From: Hepsetus odoe
Taxonomy: Eukaryota > Chordata > Actinopteri > Characiformes > Hepsetidae
Assembly (NCBI GenBank): GCA_017165825.1
Contig: CM029380.1
Span: forward strand, 2,357,102-2,421,101
Length of the DNA: 64,000 bases
Reading direction: 5' to 3'
Of the stretch, positions 11,401 to 25,718 are shown in pieces; position 1 is the first letter of the stretch; each line of letters starts with the position of its first letter. Position numbers and translations under genes: made by a program. Below the pieces are notes generated by a model that worked only from the letters and a program-made list of their open reading frames with translations, was not told the origin of the DNA and did not search any database.

Positions 11401-14400
11401 ACACTAGCGCTAATATAGCTTTGGCTTTATTTCCAGGCAAATTTGATACTGGCTGCCCAATACTGGCCTGTGAAAGGAGACTTTCTTCAGGCCGGGGAGG
11501 ATAATGAGACGGCACCGTTGCGGAAAAGTCACGAGACCCTCATTTCTTTAGAGTTTGCAGGGGAATCAGCTTGGTGGTGCAAGAAGATACTTTCTGCCTT
11601 TGGCATATTGAGTGTATTAAATTTAAGAAATGGGTATAAATGTTACGTGACAGGCTATGACGTGCTAAAGACACAAGTTTCTAGATAAAGGGGCTCCAAC
11701 CACTCAACCAATCCCCTGATCATCTGGAATCATCTGCACCTGTTTCTTCACTGCTTCATGTCTTCAGTTAGACGCTTTGTTCTGCTTGGAGGTTCAGACG
11801 TAGATCACTGTGTGGATTAACCAGCACAGAACTATCAAACTGCTCAGGTACAGAGACTGGACTGAACATGAGAGACAACAACACTGTCCTTCAGGAAGAT
11901 CTGGAGAACTGTCCCTCAATAAGACATTAAAAAAAGTCTGGAAGCAAAATGTGAAAAAACGAGGGGTTCAAAACTTTTGCAGAGAAGTGTAATATGTATA
12001 TATAATATTCTGTTTCTGATAAAGTGGATGGAAAGAAGCTTCGGAGAAGATCCATGAGATCATAGGTTTATGTCAAATACACTCACTTGTGTCCAAGCTC
12101 GTGGGCGATGGTGAAGGCCAGGTTGAGTCCGTTGTCCTCTGCCAGCACACACTTCCTCTTTGCGCTGCAGGTGCCACCCAGGTAGGCGATGCCTGTGCAG
12201 AAACCAAATCCCACCATGGTGAAGGAGAACGCAGCATGAACTTCTTACAATGACTTGTGATTCAGTGAACGAACCAAGGTTGTTCTTTTGCTCTCCATCC
12301 TCTTGCCAGATGTTTCTCTGGGCCTGTTTTTTGTCCCCAGAAAGTAATGATGTTAGCATTGATTATACTAAATGAGCTAGATTCAAGGACTTTATGATGG
12401 GTCTGCTAAATACACTCTTGGAGGGTCGTTTGCAGTTCCTTGGCCTCCTCATACCTGGGAGGTTTGTATGACTGCACCCGTTTCTATGCCAATTACACTG
12501 GTGTGGTTCTGTAGCCTGGGTAACCGCAGCACAGAAGGGGGTAAGTTTGTTTGCCTAGAAGAAAGAGATCTCTACATCTCCCACCATGAACCCCTTAACA
12601 ACGGTGTCCTAGGAGTAATTTAATGGGCAATATATTGTATGAAGCAATGTCAGCTGGTGATATAATGGTAGTGTGGGGGGGCAAAAGAGTTCCACTTGCC
12701 GTGGAACCGTGGTCCGTGCCAAGTATGACGCCTGGTCAGATTTGAGGGGATTGATGGTGGCAAATTTCTGGCTTCTTCCAATGATCAGAAAGGACAAGTA
12801 TAATTTCACACAATGAAAGTTTACTTCTCAAAAGCTCTTATAACAATGATGTTATGCCAAAAAATGATATTGCCAATATCAGTACAACTGCCTGGACCAT
12901 CATCCACCTGCCAACTGAAGATCCCACTGAAGCCAAAATGGGGTTCAATCTATTCTCAGGTCAACAAAGTTCAGAAGTTGGTTTTATCTGCTACTCTAAC
13001 CAAAGATCTCGAAGTTCTAAAACACCATCAATCAACCAGTCCAACAGAATTGACAACTTCTGCTGTCGCATCACTGGATTTCACCTTCCAACGTGTCTAC
13101 TCTCGCACCTGGTTTGTGTCTGTTACTGGACGATACCCAGAAAGCCTCACTTGGCCCAGGACCGCCATAAATTAAATCAGCGACAAGAGAATGAAATCAA
13201 ATCCAGATGGTTTTGTTGAGAAAAGGCAACAATTTCGACAATTTCATTTGGTAGAGCAGTGAATACCCACATTTTGGAGGCCCCATCTGTGTCTGACATG
13301 AGCCAATTTGGAACCAATGGTGCATGGATGTCGAATATGACTTCATATTTGGAAAAATGGGACTTTTTCCAGACATTTTTTTGGGGGAAAAAAGCAAGCG
13401 CAGCTTATGTAGCATGAGAATACCCTCAAGAGTCCATCATAATGGACGAAACTGGCAAAAAGGTGCAGGAATGTAGATGTAGGTCAAAAGATCAAGTCTT
13501 CTGTCCAATAGTACACAAAATCCAATGTTTCACTACCCGAAGCCTTCGCTAACCTGTCCTAACTTGACATAAGACCAAATAAACAATCTCTCTCTCATTT
13601 TCTTAGCTGCTTGGCCTGATTAGGGTGCTGGAGTACATCCCATTTCTCACAGGGCGAAAGGCGGGACACCCTGGACAGGTCGTTGGTCCATTACAAGGGC
13701 ACTCAGACAAACACAATCACACACACACACACACACACACCCCTAGGGGACAATTTAGCATCTCCAGCTCACCTGATGTGCAAGTTTTTGGACGGTGGGA
13801 GAAAACCGGAGCTCCTGGATGAAACACAGAGACACGGGGTGAGCCAGACCGTCCCACCTGGAAATTGAACCCAGGACCTTCTTTCTGTGAGGCCCTACCA
13901 AAGCAGCTATTGCAAAATACTATAAGTGCAGGGCGTCCCGCTCTTCCTTCAAGGAGCTCTTGAAGACTCATCTCTTCTGAGAAACAGCTCCTCTCCTAAT
14001 TCAAACTATTCCCTTTCTTCATCACCACTTATCCTACCATAACAGGCCTATCTAGATGCCCGTGTCAGGTTTATGCAGGCATCACAAAGCCTTGAATACA
14101 TCAAAGGAATACAATGAAGTGTTAGAGATTTTACAATATTTACAAGAATGTATCAAAAGAGTATCAAGCAACCTCAATTCTGACAAACAGGTATAAAATG
14201 TTGGGCAGTGGTGACCTTGTGTTTAGGGACTAAGCCCCAGGATTAGAAGGTTGTGTATTTGAATCTCAGACCAGCAGGTTGCCCCGTGGTACCCCGGAGC
14301 AAGGTACCGTCCCCATCACTGCTCCCCAGGCAGTGGATTTGGCTGCCCACTGTTGTGGGTTAAATACAGAGAATGTATTTTTTTTTCAGTATAAATAAAT

Positions 14401-17188
14401 ATCCATCGAATAAATCTAAATAAATATGTAACCCTGTACCAGGGCTGCACATGTGGCCTCATCCCTCCGTTGGGACTGGGCCGCCTGAAGAGGGAAACGG
14501 TGCCACATGTGTTCTCACTTTGCCCGACGGGAATAAATCCGAGCAAAAGACAGCGTCCTCTGAACTGTATTCCAGAATCAAAGACCCACTGGTGACGTGG
14601 CCTGAGCCTGTTAACACAAATGCGGTTGCACACTTCCTCGTAAACGCCAGCGGTTTAGGGTCCCGACTTTGATGAAAACGTTGGTTTACAAGAAAGGAGC
14701 AACAAAGCAGAAGCTGAAGAGCGTTGATCACGGTGGGTGGTGGTAGTGCAGAGGTAGGACGTTCCACACTGGCAATGAGGTTGCAGGTTCGAGCACCATG
14801 TTAGCCCCAGATATAAAAGTAATCGAAATCTTGAGGCTTTTATCATTAGATACATTGTTTCAATTTGGTGTCCACAACCACAGTCCATTCAGCAGAAACA
14901 TCTGGAAGACATCTAGTGTCGAGCAGTGTGAACACTGAGCAGACAGCTCAGTCCTTTAAAACGGATCGACCTCTCGTCTCGCGTATCTCACTGTTAACTC
15001 ATCCATCTATCTTCTCATATTCCCATCCACCCATTGGTCCATCTATCTACTGTGAGACTGTACCCCGTGGTTTTAAAGGTGAGGTTCTTTCTGCTTGCTT
15101 TACTCTGCTATAGATTACGTTTATTTCCAATCATTCCAAGCGTTAATGTGTTACGTCAACTGTTCCTGAAATTATCTGACGCATCATTTCACTTCCTGTC
15201 ACCCAAGCAAGGCTTTTGAACGCATTTTCCACCGCTGCTTTAGGAAACCTCCTTCGCTTCGGCGGTTTCTGCTGTAAAACGCAGGATGAAAAAGCCTCTT
15301 CCATTCGCGCCTCCACCTGTCTTTTCAGGAATATGGGTCGCCCCGGCATTCGCCAGAAATCCGCGGTGGAAAAAACAACCTGAACAAGAACAGCAGGCTG
15401 TTTGGAAAACAGATGTTGTCCTAAATTCTTACGCGACTTTTCCCCTCCGCTTCATTTCGATCTTTTTTTTTACAACCATGCATACTTATTCAACAGCAGT
15501 AATTATTCCCACCCTGTCCATCCTCCCCTCGGTTTACAGTAAACGCTCAGGCCAGGCTTTATACTGTGGAGCTGCATCTCGGTGCCGAAGGAGTGTAAAA
15601 GTAGATTTTATTGCAGACTGCAGGTTTACGGCGTGTAATCGAGCACAGCGAGAAAAGCAAAGGAACTAACTGTAAAGCAGAGATGACGGACAGGGTGACT
15701 CGCCGGGGGAAATGCATCAACACGTATACATGCGTTCTGGCCTGAAACGGCGTAAACCAGGTGTGAAATGACTCAGTGTTGACCCCTCAGCCTGAGGCTG
15801 CGCTCTCACTGTACACGATTCTTTGATTCCACCTTAAACACACACGGTTCTGAAGGACGGGTTTGGCAAGGACACTGTAAGAAGAGTTCTGAGGAGGTTT
15901 CATGCAAATGCACTCATTTCAACTGACTAATTTCCTGCTATTTTGCTGTCAAACGCGTCGCTGCAGAAATGAAAAACTTGTTTTTATGACGTCCCATTGC
16001 CATATATTCTCTATTCAGCCCACCACAGTTTAGCTCCGCCCATTTATTTGTTATAAGGGGTGCTTCCGTCCAGACTGCTTTTTAAATGAGTCCGAGAAGA
16101 GAAAATCCATTTGGGCCAAAAACATCTCCTCCCCCAGTTGTACCTGGTACCATAGACCAAAGCCCCCAGTTCATCTCCCAGTTAAACTTGATTATGACCC
16201 CAAAGTCCCCAACTCGGACACCAGTCAAACCCCAAAGTCCCCGACTCGGACACCAGTCAAACCCCACGATCCTGGACCAAAGTCCCCGACTCGGACACCA
16301 GTCAAACCCCACTACCCTGGACCAAAGTTGCTGACTCATGTCCCATTTAAACTCCACTTTCATGAACCTAGTCCTACATTTTGTGATGTCTCTTCTTCAG
16401 CATGGTAACATCCACCTATGTCACATGGCATTAAGTATCTATTATTGATTGATGATGACTTATCAATGTATCTCTAATGTCACTAAAGCACTTCTGACCT
16501 GAGGAGGTCTTTAATTTAACTACATGATCTACACCAGCATGAACTTCATTGTATTTGCTTATAAATGGCCAATAAATCGGAATTATCTTCCATTTTTGTT
16601 CCTTTACGCACAAATCATCAGAAAGAAATCATGAAATGGGACACACTCTCTCATGCCACATTATTCTAAATTGCTACATCATTCAGGATGGCGAAAAACA
16701 AGGCCTGCGACTCTCTACCTCCCTGTCGCTGGCGCTGTGCAGCCTGTGAGGTAATGTTTGTGGCAGAGTGCAAAATCGGTCAGGCCAGCACTTCTGAAGT
16801 GCAAAGCCGGGGAACAATGAAACAAATTCTCTGGCCTGTGCTATCGCAGGCTCCATCTGACTCAGCGTTTGTTAGAAACTCAGGGGATCAAAAACAGCCA
16901 CCGGGCTCAGCGCAGGACGTCCAGCCAAACGGCGACGAAAAGGGCCAGCCAAAGCTCCCTCGCATGGCTACACACACAAGCACTCCCTCGGGCCACCAGC
17001 GATATTTTTCTAATTATTTATTCGGGGTTAATTAGCCGTCAGCACACGAGGAGCCCGTCGCATTCAGGAGCTTGCTGATTGTACAAGCTCAGCAGTGCGC
17101 GGACCCAGCCGGCCAGCTCGGCAGAACGACCCAGGCTTTTGTTTATGACCAAGGAGCATCCTGCCCCAGACATGACACTCCCCATCCC

Positions 17189-17236
<48 letters not shown>

Positions 17237-20200
17237 AAAGAGGGAGAATGGGTCAGCTGATCCCCAAAAAACCGCTGGCAAACACCCTCTCCAATGTACA
17301 GGCTGGACGATATGACATCATCATTATCCATATCAGAGATGAGACTCAGGGTTTCATTTACTCAACAAATTGAATAATAATAATAATAACAAATACAAAA
17401 TACCCCAAAAATCTATAATGCAAATAATTTATTAATTTTATATTTAAAAAATAAATATATATAACTGTATTACATATAAAACACGTTACATTAATTATTC
17501 AGAAAAGTGCTTTTTTGCATTAGCTCAATTAGCATTTTGCGTTAAAACTTAAAATCTCTTTAAAACTTCATTTTTTTTTATTCCAATTAAAAATAATGGC
17601 CTACTCATCACCTGTCATTTTGAAAGTGAAAGTGACTATACATGTCACAGCACACAGTGAACCACAACGAAATTGGACCTCTGCATTTAACCCATGCAAA
17701 CACCGTGCAGCAGTGGGCAGCTATGAAAGCGCCCGGGGAGCAGTGACAGGGACGGTACCTTGCTCAAGGGTACCTCAGGGCAACCTAAAATGTGAAAATA
17801 TTGTAAGGGGTTTGAATCTTCCGATCCTGTGGTCGACTCCCTAACCACTAGGCCACCACTGCCCCTAAAATATTTTCACATTTTAATCACGTTTTCCAAA
17901 TCAAACAGCTTTCATCAATTACACACATTATCTGACATTTCACCAAAAATAATTTAAAAAGCTAGTTTTTGAAGCCTCCAGTCCAAACGAAGGTGTTGAA
18001 TTGAAAAAGTGAGTGTAAAAATGATAATTATTAAATTATGTTAATACTAAACAATCCACTTACATTTATAAAACAAGAAAAATATTAATATTCTATGTTT
18101 TCTTGAGAAATCTGAAATTAGATTAGTTTGCCCCATGTAAAGGAAGGTTTACAAAAAAATGTATTACATAATATCAAAAAATCTTTCCATCTATAATGTA
18201 TGAGCCTGTCATTGTTAACAGCATTTTTAGATTCTTTAATCACCACCGGAGCAAAGTAATGTAACTTTTTTAAAGTATCTTTTTTTTTTGTAAAATTGTC
18301 TAATGTAACTCCAGTGTCCCATCCAGAGGAGCCATCTGCCGGGACTCTTAACCTAAGCTCCTCTCTCCTCCCTCTTCATTCAATCCAAACAGAAGAAAAA
18401 AAGGAAGGCTCCATATCTGGCCATTTCTCTCCGAGTCCTTCCCAGCCTCTCCACGAGCGAGCCAGTGGTCAGGCTGCTTTGATAAGAGGAGAGATCCCAA
18501 ACATGAATCAATCTAAACAAACCCCTCCACTATGAGGCCACATTCTGCTTTCTCAAGGTCCCCCAAAGTTATGTCTGAGCACACTAAATATACAGGCCAC
18601 TGGCTGAACCATAACAATTTTCATTTTCCTAAAAATCTCATGGGGGATGGAAGGGGTTCAGGCTGGCCTTCACGAAATAAAACTAGGTCACACTTTGAAT
18701 GGAGCGACACGAAGGTCCAGAAAGTCTTTTGATGGAGAGGCTGTTGGCTGAGTTCCTCCTGGACAAGTCCCCAAACCGTCCACAAAGCTGCATGTCAGCA
18801 ACCGGATCTCTTGGATTAAATGCTCACTGGGTTGTGGTGGTACCAGCAGTGCAGACTGGGCAGCACTGATTGAACCAGTTTATGTCGCTATTTATGCATT
18901 TTACAGCCATGACTCATGGAAAGCTTTGATAGGGACACTCCAGCCAAAGGGACAGTCTGTTCTCTTTACAATCCTGTTTATAATTTGCTATGGAATCACC
19001 ATTGATTAGATTAAATGGGGACAAATGTTTTAGTGCTCCAGGCTGCAAAGTGTCTAAAGATGCAAAGTTTCTAGATAAAGGGGCTCCAACCACTCAGCAT
19101 CACCAGTAAACGAATCAGCTGATCATCTGGAATCATCTGCTCCTGATTCTTCACTGCTTCATGTCTTCAGTGAGACGCTTTGTTCTGCTTGAAGGTTCAG
19201 CCGTAGATCACTGTGTGGATTAACCAACACAGAACTATCAAACTGCTCAGGTACAGAGACTGGACTGAAAATGAGAGACAACAACACTGTCCTTCAGGAA
19301 GATCTGGAGAACTGCTCAGGTACAGAGACTGGACTGAAAATGAGAGACAACAACACTGTCCTTCAGGAAGATCTGGAGAACTACTCCTCAACTATACATT
19401 AAAGTATAAAACTATACATCCAAGTGTGGAAGCAAAATATGTAGAAAGAGGGGGTGAAGACTTTCGCACAGACATGCATAATGTGTCCCCCTGGAGCAAA
19501 ATAATATTCAGTGGATGATGTGACATTTTTGGGGGTTAAAATGATGAATAAACTGGAAAATGAACAAAAAGGAAACCAACATCTGCAGCTCCAAAGCACA
19601 GCGACAGTTACTGTGCGTATTTTCTCGTTTGCAGCTTCCATCTCGATGACATCTGACAGCAGCGCTGTGAAAGTTCTGGCATGCCACTCACTGGGGTGAC
19701 TGATGGGAGCAGGTGGCTGGCATTTCACCTGATTACGAAGGCTTGTCTGCTCTAATTAGAGGCACTTTAAAACAAACGACCACGGCGGCGCTGGAGAGGT
19801 GGAGGAGAACTGATTGATGCTTATTGTTTCCATTTGACTGAGCACTTTCAAATAAGCTCTTTTGCTCCTACCCATAAAAGCAATCCACCGCCGCTCACGA
19901 AAGATGAAAGAAAACACCTCTTACGTAAGAGGTCGCCATGACACTTAGACATACTGCTAGAGTCAATATACAAAACTTGCCAAATAGGAGGCCAAGCCCG
20001 GCCAAGTAATCCCAAGATACTCCAAACATGGAAGCCTGCTTGAAAATGTTTAGGCTGAGTTTATGGCGCGGACGGCTCGTACGCAATCTTCTCCGAAAGC
20101 TTCCTGCGGTCCTCGCGGAACAGGAAACTCCACAGTAAACCTCCCCAGCAGGGGAGCTTATAAAACCAGGGAGGCACTTCGTAGCAGCAGATGTTGAGAT

Positions 20201-22942
20201 TACACAATCTGTCGCAAATATATCGTCCAATGGTGCTTCTCCGCCATGCGTGAAATAGAGCTTCAGACAGTAAGCTCGAACCCAAAATGTCAAAGCTCCC
20301 GGCCAGACATGAAAAGGTGAAGGCGATTCGCGTCATGGCACAGATCAAAGAAGGCTTTGTAAGATGTTGCCGAGGCTCCTGGAGATGTCCTCAGACTCTT
20401 TCTAGTGCATTGCTTCAGACTTCTCGCACTTTCTGATCTCCGGCTGGTATGTGTCCATTGTGGTAGCTGATGGGGGAATATGGGCTTTCACAGAAGCAAG
20501 GCTCATCCAAGGCAAAGGAACAGCTCTGGTTCAGTGGAGCAAATTCAACAGGATGTATCAAGGCCTTGTAGCACGGAAGGAGGTGCTCACTGTAATCCAA
20601 CGGTCTGGACATCCTCAGAAAGAGGGACAAGACTAATGGTGGGGTCCAATGACCGCTACAGGGTAGCTCCAGCCGGTCAAGATGTTATGATGTTCGGAAC
20701 AAACTTACCCAGTGGAGGGAAAACGAGGATGGTTCCCGATCATCTCCCTGACATGATCAACAACATGGCCTTCAAAATCTAGAGAACTTTCTCTCCATGT
20801 CAGAAGGAAGGGTTGAATCTCAACTCAAGTATTGAGGTTTAATGTGGTAGAATTTATCTTGAAAGTTGCTCTTCCTTAAGGACACTCTCTTTTACTCACT
20901 CCCTCGTTCACTCGCCTCCTCCCAAAATCTCTTACTCGCATGCACACTCAATCCCTCCCACACACACACACTTGCTACACTCCCTCCCTCGCACACACTC
21001 ACGCTCACACTTTCACACGCACACTTGATCCCTCGCTCCCTCACTTGCTTACACTGAAAACAGCTGGATTTCAAACCTTTCTTGGGTTCTTGAGGGCACA
21101 GTCATTAGTTAGGAGAACCCGGCAAAACCTTTTTCCAGTTGTGGTTTGAAGCACAGATGCAACTCAATCCTTTTTCAAGCTTGGGTTTCTCCCACCCCCC
21201 AAATCATATTTTTCTTTCCTTCTTCAACCAGGAATTATTTCCTGCAAATATACGGCCTGGCTAAATATCTCAGTATGCTATTGTGTGTTGTCCCAAACCA
21301 AGACCTTGTCAGGAGCCCACAGAATGGGGCACGGTTTCAGAAGCTCACTCAGGGCAAAGAAAACAGCGAGAGCAGCTATTCCTAAAGCAAGGTGTACACC
21401 GGACACCTGTAACATACCTTCATCTCCTTCGATGGCTTTGTTGCTCCTATTTCAGATCGCATCTCAAAAGGTTCCTTGAAAATGAATTGAGGGGGAAAAA
21501 AATCCTGCCTCTGATCCTCAAGATCTAAAAGATGAGGCCTTCCTGTTTATATGAAAAGGGGAATTCCTCCATCAGTAATTACAGCTGCCAGATCTGTGAG
21601 ATTAGAACGAGATTCAAACATTTTCTAATGTGGTTTAGAGGGAGTCGCTTTGAGTCCCCCTTTAAAAACTTTAAAAGATCCAAGCAAATGACTTTATTAA
21701 GCCTTCTTACTCAGATAATCTCTTTAGTTGTCTTGCTTTTGTTAGATGCTGCTGACAAATGCTAGTTGTGTCATAATTCCTTGGAAGGGATTGGGTGTTA
21801 TTCACCAGATGATAAATCTTAATGGCCCTCAAAGGCAGAAAGAGCAAACACACTTAAGAGTGAAGCCAATTTCAGGCTTCGAAAGTCACAAATCTGGTTT
21901 TGGAATGGGCTCGATCCAGCCTTACATTAGCGGAATGGGAGGATTCCTAGTTGGTCGCCTCATTTATACACCACTACATTTGCATTTATTTGCATATGCA
22001 AAAATGAAAATGAAACCCTTAGTTGTCAATCCTCAAGCATGGAGAGGTATTAATCAAACAGATCAGGGATCAGAAGCAAGCAAGGTGGTGATTGGGACCA
22101 ACTGACAACTCTAGAAGGTCCTGGAGCAAACGACATGGTGGTCAGGACAGATCAGAGTCATGGAGAGGTCTCAAACTAAATGACATGGTCTTTAGAACCA
22201 ATCACAGGTCTAAGAACCTGAGAAGGTGATCATAACAATGTCATGTTTTAGACCAGTAGCAGTTTGAGGAGGTCTCAGAAGGAATGACATGGTGATTAGG
22301 ACCAATAACAGATAGAAGGGAGCTTTAGGAACCAGGGAGGCAGTGGTCAGAACCAGCAGCGTCCCAATAATAGTCAGGGAGTCGGCCTCAGAACCAACAA
22401 TCCAGCGGTGAGGACCACGAGCCTTGCCTGATGTTCTTCCGGACGACCTTCAAAGTGCCAGGTTGCTTTCCTTCCAACGGCACTTATTGCTTCCTACAAC
22501 CGAATGACCTAATAATTCGTTGGAGAGCTGTGTGTTTTTCTAAGGGAACACTTCCAGCAAAGTGAGGTGGGAATGATATCTATGAGATCATTGCTTTGGT
22601 CTGCTTCCACCATGGGGCCTTCGGCGCTTTATCCCGGTCGCCGTCATTCAGTCGGAGTCTCACCAGGCCGGGGCCGAGCTGTTTTTCCGAGCACATTCTA
22701 GAAGTTTCCATTAGGGAAAGACCATATACAGTCAAGCGGCTGGCCAGCAGCATAATCCTAATCATGCGGAGATGTATGTCGTAGAAAGGAGGAAGTGGCA
22801 GAAGGAAGGCAGAAATGGAAATGGCTGGATACATTAAACATGTCTTGACATGGTACGTTTGGCTGGTTGATACCGCAGCACAGCCATACGTCCTCCACGT
22901 CAATCTTCTCCCGCAGGGAGGCTGGGCCACCCAGGAGGACAT

Positions 22943-22992
<50 letters not shown>

Positions 22993-25663
22993 CATTCCAA
23001 GAGTGTAGTGGTTTTTGTCCGAATAATAGCACCACTGTGACCGAGCTGGTTCCATCATGCCATATCAATTATGTTCCACCTCTCGGCCTGACAATGCCCT
23101 CCTTCACTCGCTTTAAGCCCCCCTGCTCGTAGACACATCTCAGCTTCGCGATGGCCCCCTCTTTTATTCCCACACTCCATAACTTGAACAAATATACTCC
23201 AGGCTTTTACAGCAGCATGCTTCACGGTGTTAAAACTCGCACCTCCTAATCCGCCGGGCACAGCTCTGGTAAAGGCGAGCGATGGCTCATTTACAATGAG
23301 CTCCGAGGACAGGCACATTTCAGCACATTAGCAGTTTGCTCCTTGAACGGACCCTGGGTGAACTGGCAGGGGGCTTCAAAACTCACTTTTCAGAAGCCGG
23401 GCATATACAGGGTCATGAGGGGTCTCAGGGACGGGCTATTTTCAAACGCCCCCCCACGAAGAGGTCCCGAACAGGCAGTCGGAACAGCTGTTGCAGAGCA
23501 TGCCGAGACCGACGAGGGACGCCCGCTTGCTTTTGGGGTTAGACGGGACTGACCCTGCAGCAGGTATCAGTGTTGGTTCATATCAATAGAATTACTGGGC
23601 TGGACATTCAGAAGTCAAATCTTAATCATGTGACCTCATGAGGTTGTTTTATGGTGGGATGGTTGTGCATTTGATTTGTTTGAGCATGACTGTCTATATT
23701 TATGGGACCAAATGAACATTTCGTTTGAGCCTGCCGTTGTTTAGGGTCAGCATTTTGCAACTTGAGGGTGTTACTGAGTTATTCTGTCTGTGGGGCTTTT
23801 CCACCGGCACCAGGAACCACAGCGCGCCCAAAAAAAACACTGTCTTTCCAGCTTCTCCATTTCATCAGACAGCAGTGAGGCAAACATTTACAGCATTTAG
23901 CAGACGCTCTTATCCAGAGCGACTTCCATGTCCTAATTACAGGGACAGTCCCCCTGGAGACACTCAGGGTTGAGGGTCTTGCCCAGTGGTGGTGGTGCCA
24001 GAGGTGGGATTCGAACACGGGACCTCTTGAGCCACAGGTCCATAGACAAGTACCCACCACTAGACCACCACCACCCATACCTGACTGTGGTCAGCGACTT
24101 CACGTCTTGCTAGAAAGCAGGGCCGTCCCACGTCCGAATCTGTAGGATTTATTGACCGCGGAAAAACATTTCTTCATGGCACAACTCAATTATGGCTCAG
24201 TTCCTTGTGCCAGTGGAAAAGCCCCGTCAGATGGTCGTCCAAAGCGTTTCGATGTAAAATGACATATTTTAGAAAATACAACATGATCTTTCAGGTCCAA
24301 CTGTGTGTCATCATTCACTTTCCCAACTGTACCATCTTCAGAAGAATAGAATAAAAAGCCTGGAGTGAACATGGGGTTTATAGAATCATTGTAGCTTACA
24401 AATATTTACAAAAAATAAAACTACATGGGAATATAGTCCCAGAGAAAGTAATAGTCAAGACGTACCCCTGAGGACGTCTCCCCAACATTTGCACTGAAAG
24501 GTACAGATTTGTCCATCTTAAAGTGTTGTCGCCATTGATGTTTACAGTCTGATAGAAACCCATCGGTTAGGCTGCCACTCATATTCAGTCAATAGCGTTC
24601 CAGTAGGCTTGATTGACTTTTCTCCATAAGGAATTGGTCCTGCCTATTGGAAATCAAAGTGGGATTGGTTGGTGACTCATCTAGGCTTTCCAGAGGGCCT
24701 AGGGTGATGTTTCCCCTCATAAAGTTGGTCCCACCAGCTGAAAATGAAAAATGAATCTGTCGAATGACATATCTAGGACTTCAAGAAGGGCTGGAGTGAT
24801 GTGTTCACTCAAAAAAAAAAAAAAAAAAAAGGAGAGCGGGTGATGGTGGTCAAGCGGTAAGATACTCGTCTGAGAGTGCACTTCATTTTATATACTAAAT
24901 GAAAAAAACCTGTTTTGTTTGTTTTTAAAGCGTAGATAACTGAAATGATTAGTTTAAATCCAAACATGGCAGACATGCTGCAAACCCATGATGGTCTTTG
25001 TATTGGCAGACCTTTATTACCAGCTTGCTTTCATCTTACCAGTCATTCGGTTAATTAGTGCTAATTAGATGATCGTTAACTAACCCCCCCCCCCCTCACA
25101 CACGCTTGAGCAAGGTACCGTCCCCGTCACTGCTCCCCGGGCGCTTTCAACAGCTGCCCACTGCTGCACGGTGTTTGTGTGTGCATGGGTTAAATGCAGA
25201 GGTCCAATTTCGTTGTGGTTCACTGTCTGCTGTGCTGTGCTCTGCTCTGGCAATGACAAGGTTTGTCACTTTCACTTTTCACTTTTGTCAAACATGCCAA
25301 CAAGGAACACGTACGTCCTTAACGCGGGGGTCAAAGTCCCCGAAATACACGGACCGTTACTTTGTGCTGAATTAACACGAGCACACTGTGTGTCGTGCTC
25401 GGTTTGGCTCTGAAAATAAAAAGCATTGATTAATATCTCTCCCCGTGGACTCCGACGTCCCGTGCACCATAATTAATCAGGAAGACGAAGCTCTCGAGGG
25501 AGCAGGAGAACTATACATAAACAAACTCGTTTGCTTTTTCAAGCATCTCTAGCGCAGACTTTTGACAGCTTAATTGCAATAATTGTGTTTCTTTTTTCTT
25601 TTTCTGCTACTCACCAACGGTGTCGCATGGCTCGTTCTTGTGGACGCAGAAATCCGTCCTGAA

Positions 25664-25718
<55 letters not shown>

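Larger units (their letters stand above)
7684..12086 (-). other. adamts17 intron 8 (4,403 bp)
   Basis: It contains a complete palindromic MITE (7864-8410), a TA run, tRNA-like sequence (8460-8600), a teleost repeat segment (8600-8760), a 49-bp tandem (8800-8910), a SINE-A tail (10048-10160), MITE E (10250-10515) and MITE D (about 11565-11992), whose right end is 94 bp from exon 8's donor. This intron splits the zinc-binding motif between exons 8 and 9. Confidence 0.8.
12193..25614 (-). other. adamts17 intron 7 (13,422 bp)
   Basis: The largest intron. It contains a repeat C copy with CA run (13590-13900), SINE-A (14204-14372), a 46-bp tandem array (16196-16330), a CA array (17191-17234), SINE-A (17623-17866), MITE D (about 19010-19490), a degenerate GACATGGTGATTAGGACCAA array (22080-22410), a TC/CA array (22944-22990), SINE-B (23881-24076), poly-A (24811-24830), a SINE-B head fragment (24836-24885) and SINE-A (25103-25290). 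The stretches 12400-13550, 14900-16050 and 19500-22050 show nothing recognisable. Confidence 0.8.

Noticed and set aside
12060..12359. 99-codon minus-strand frame over exon 8
   Set aside because: It is a shadow frame. The correct frame is the 106-nt exon encoding HELGH with proper splice sites.
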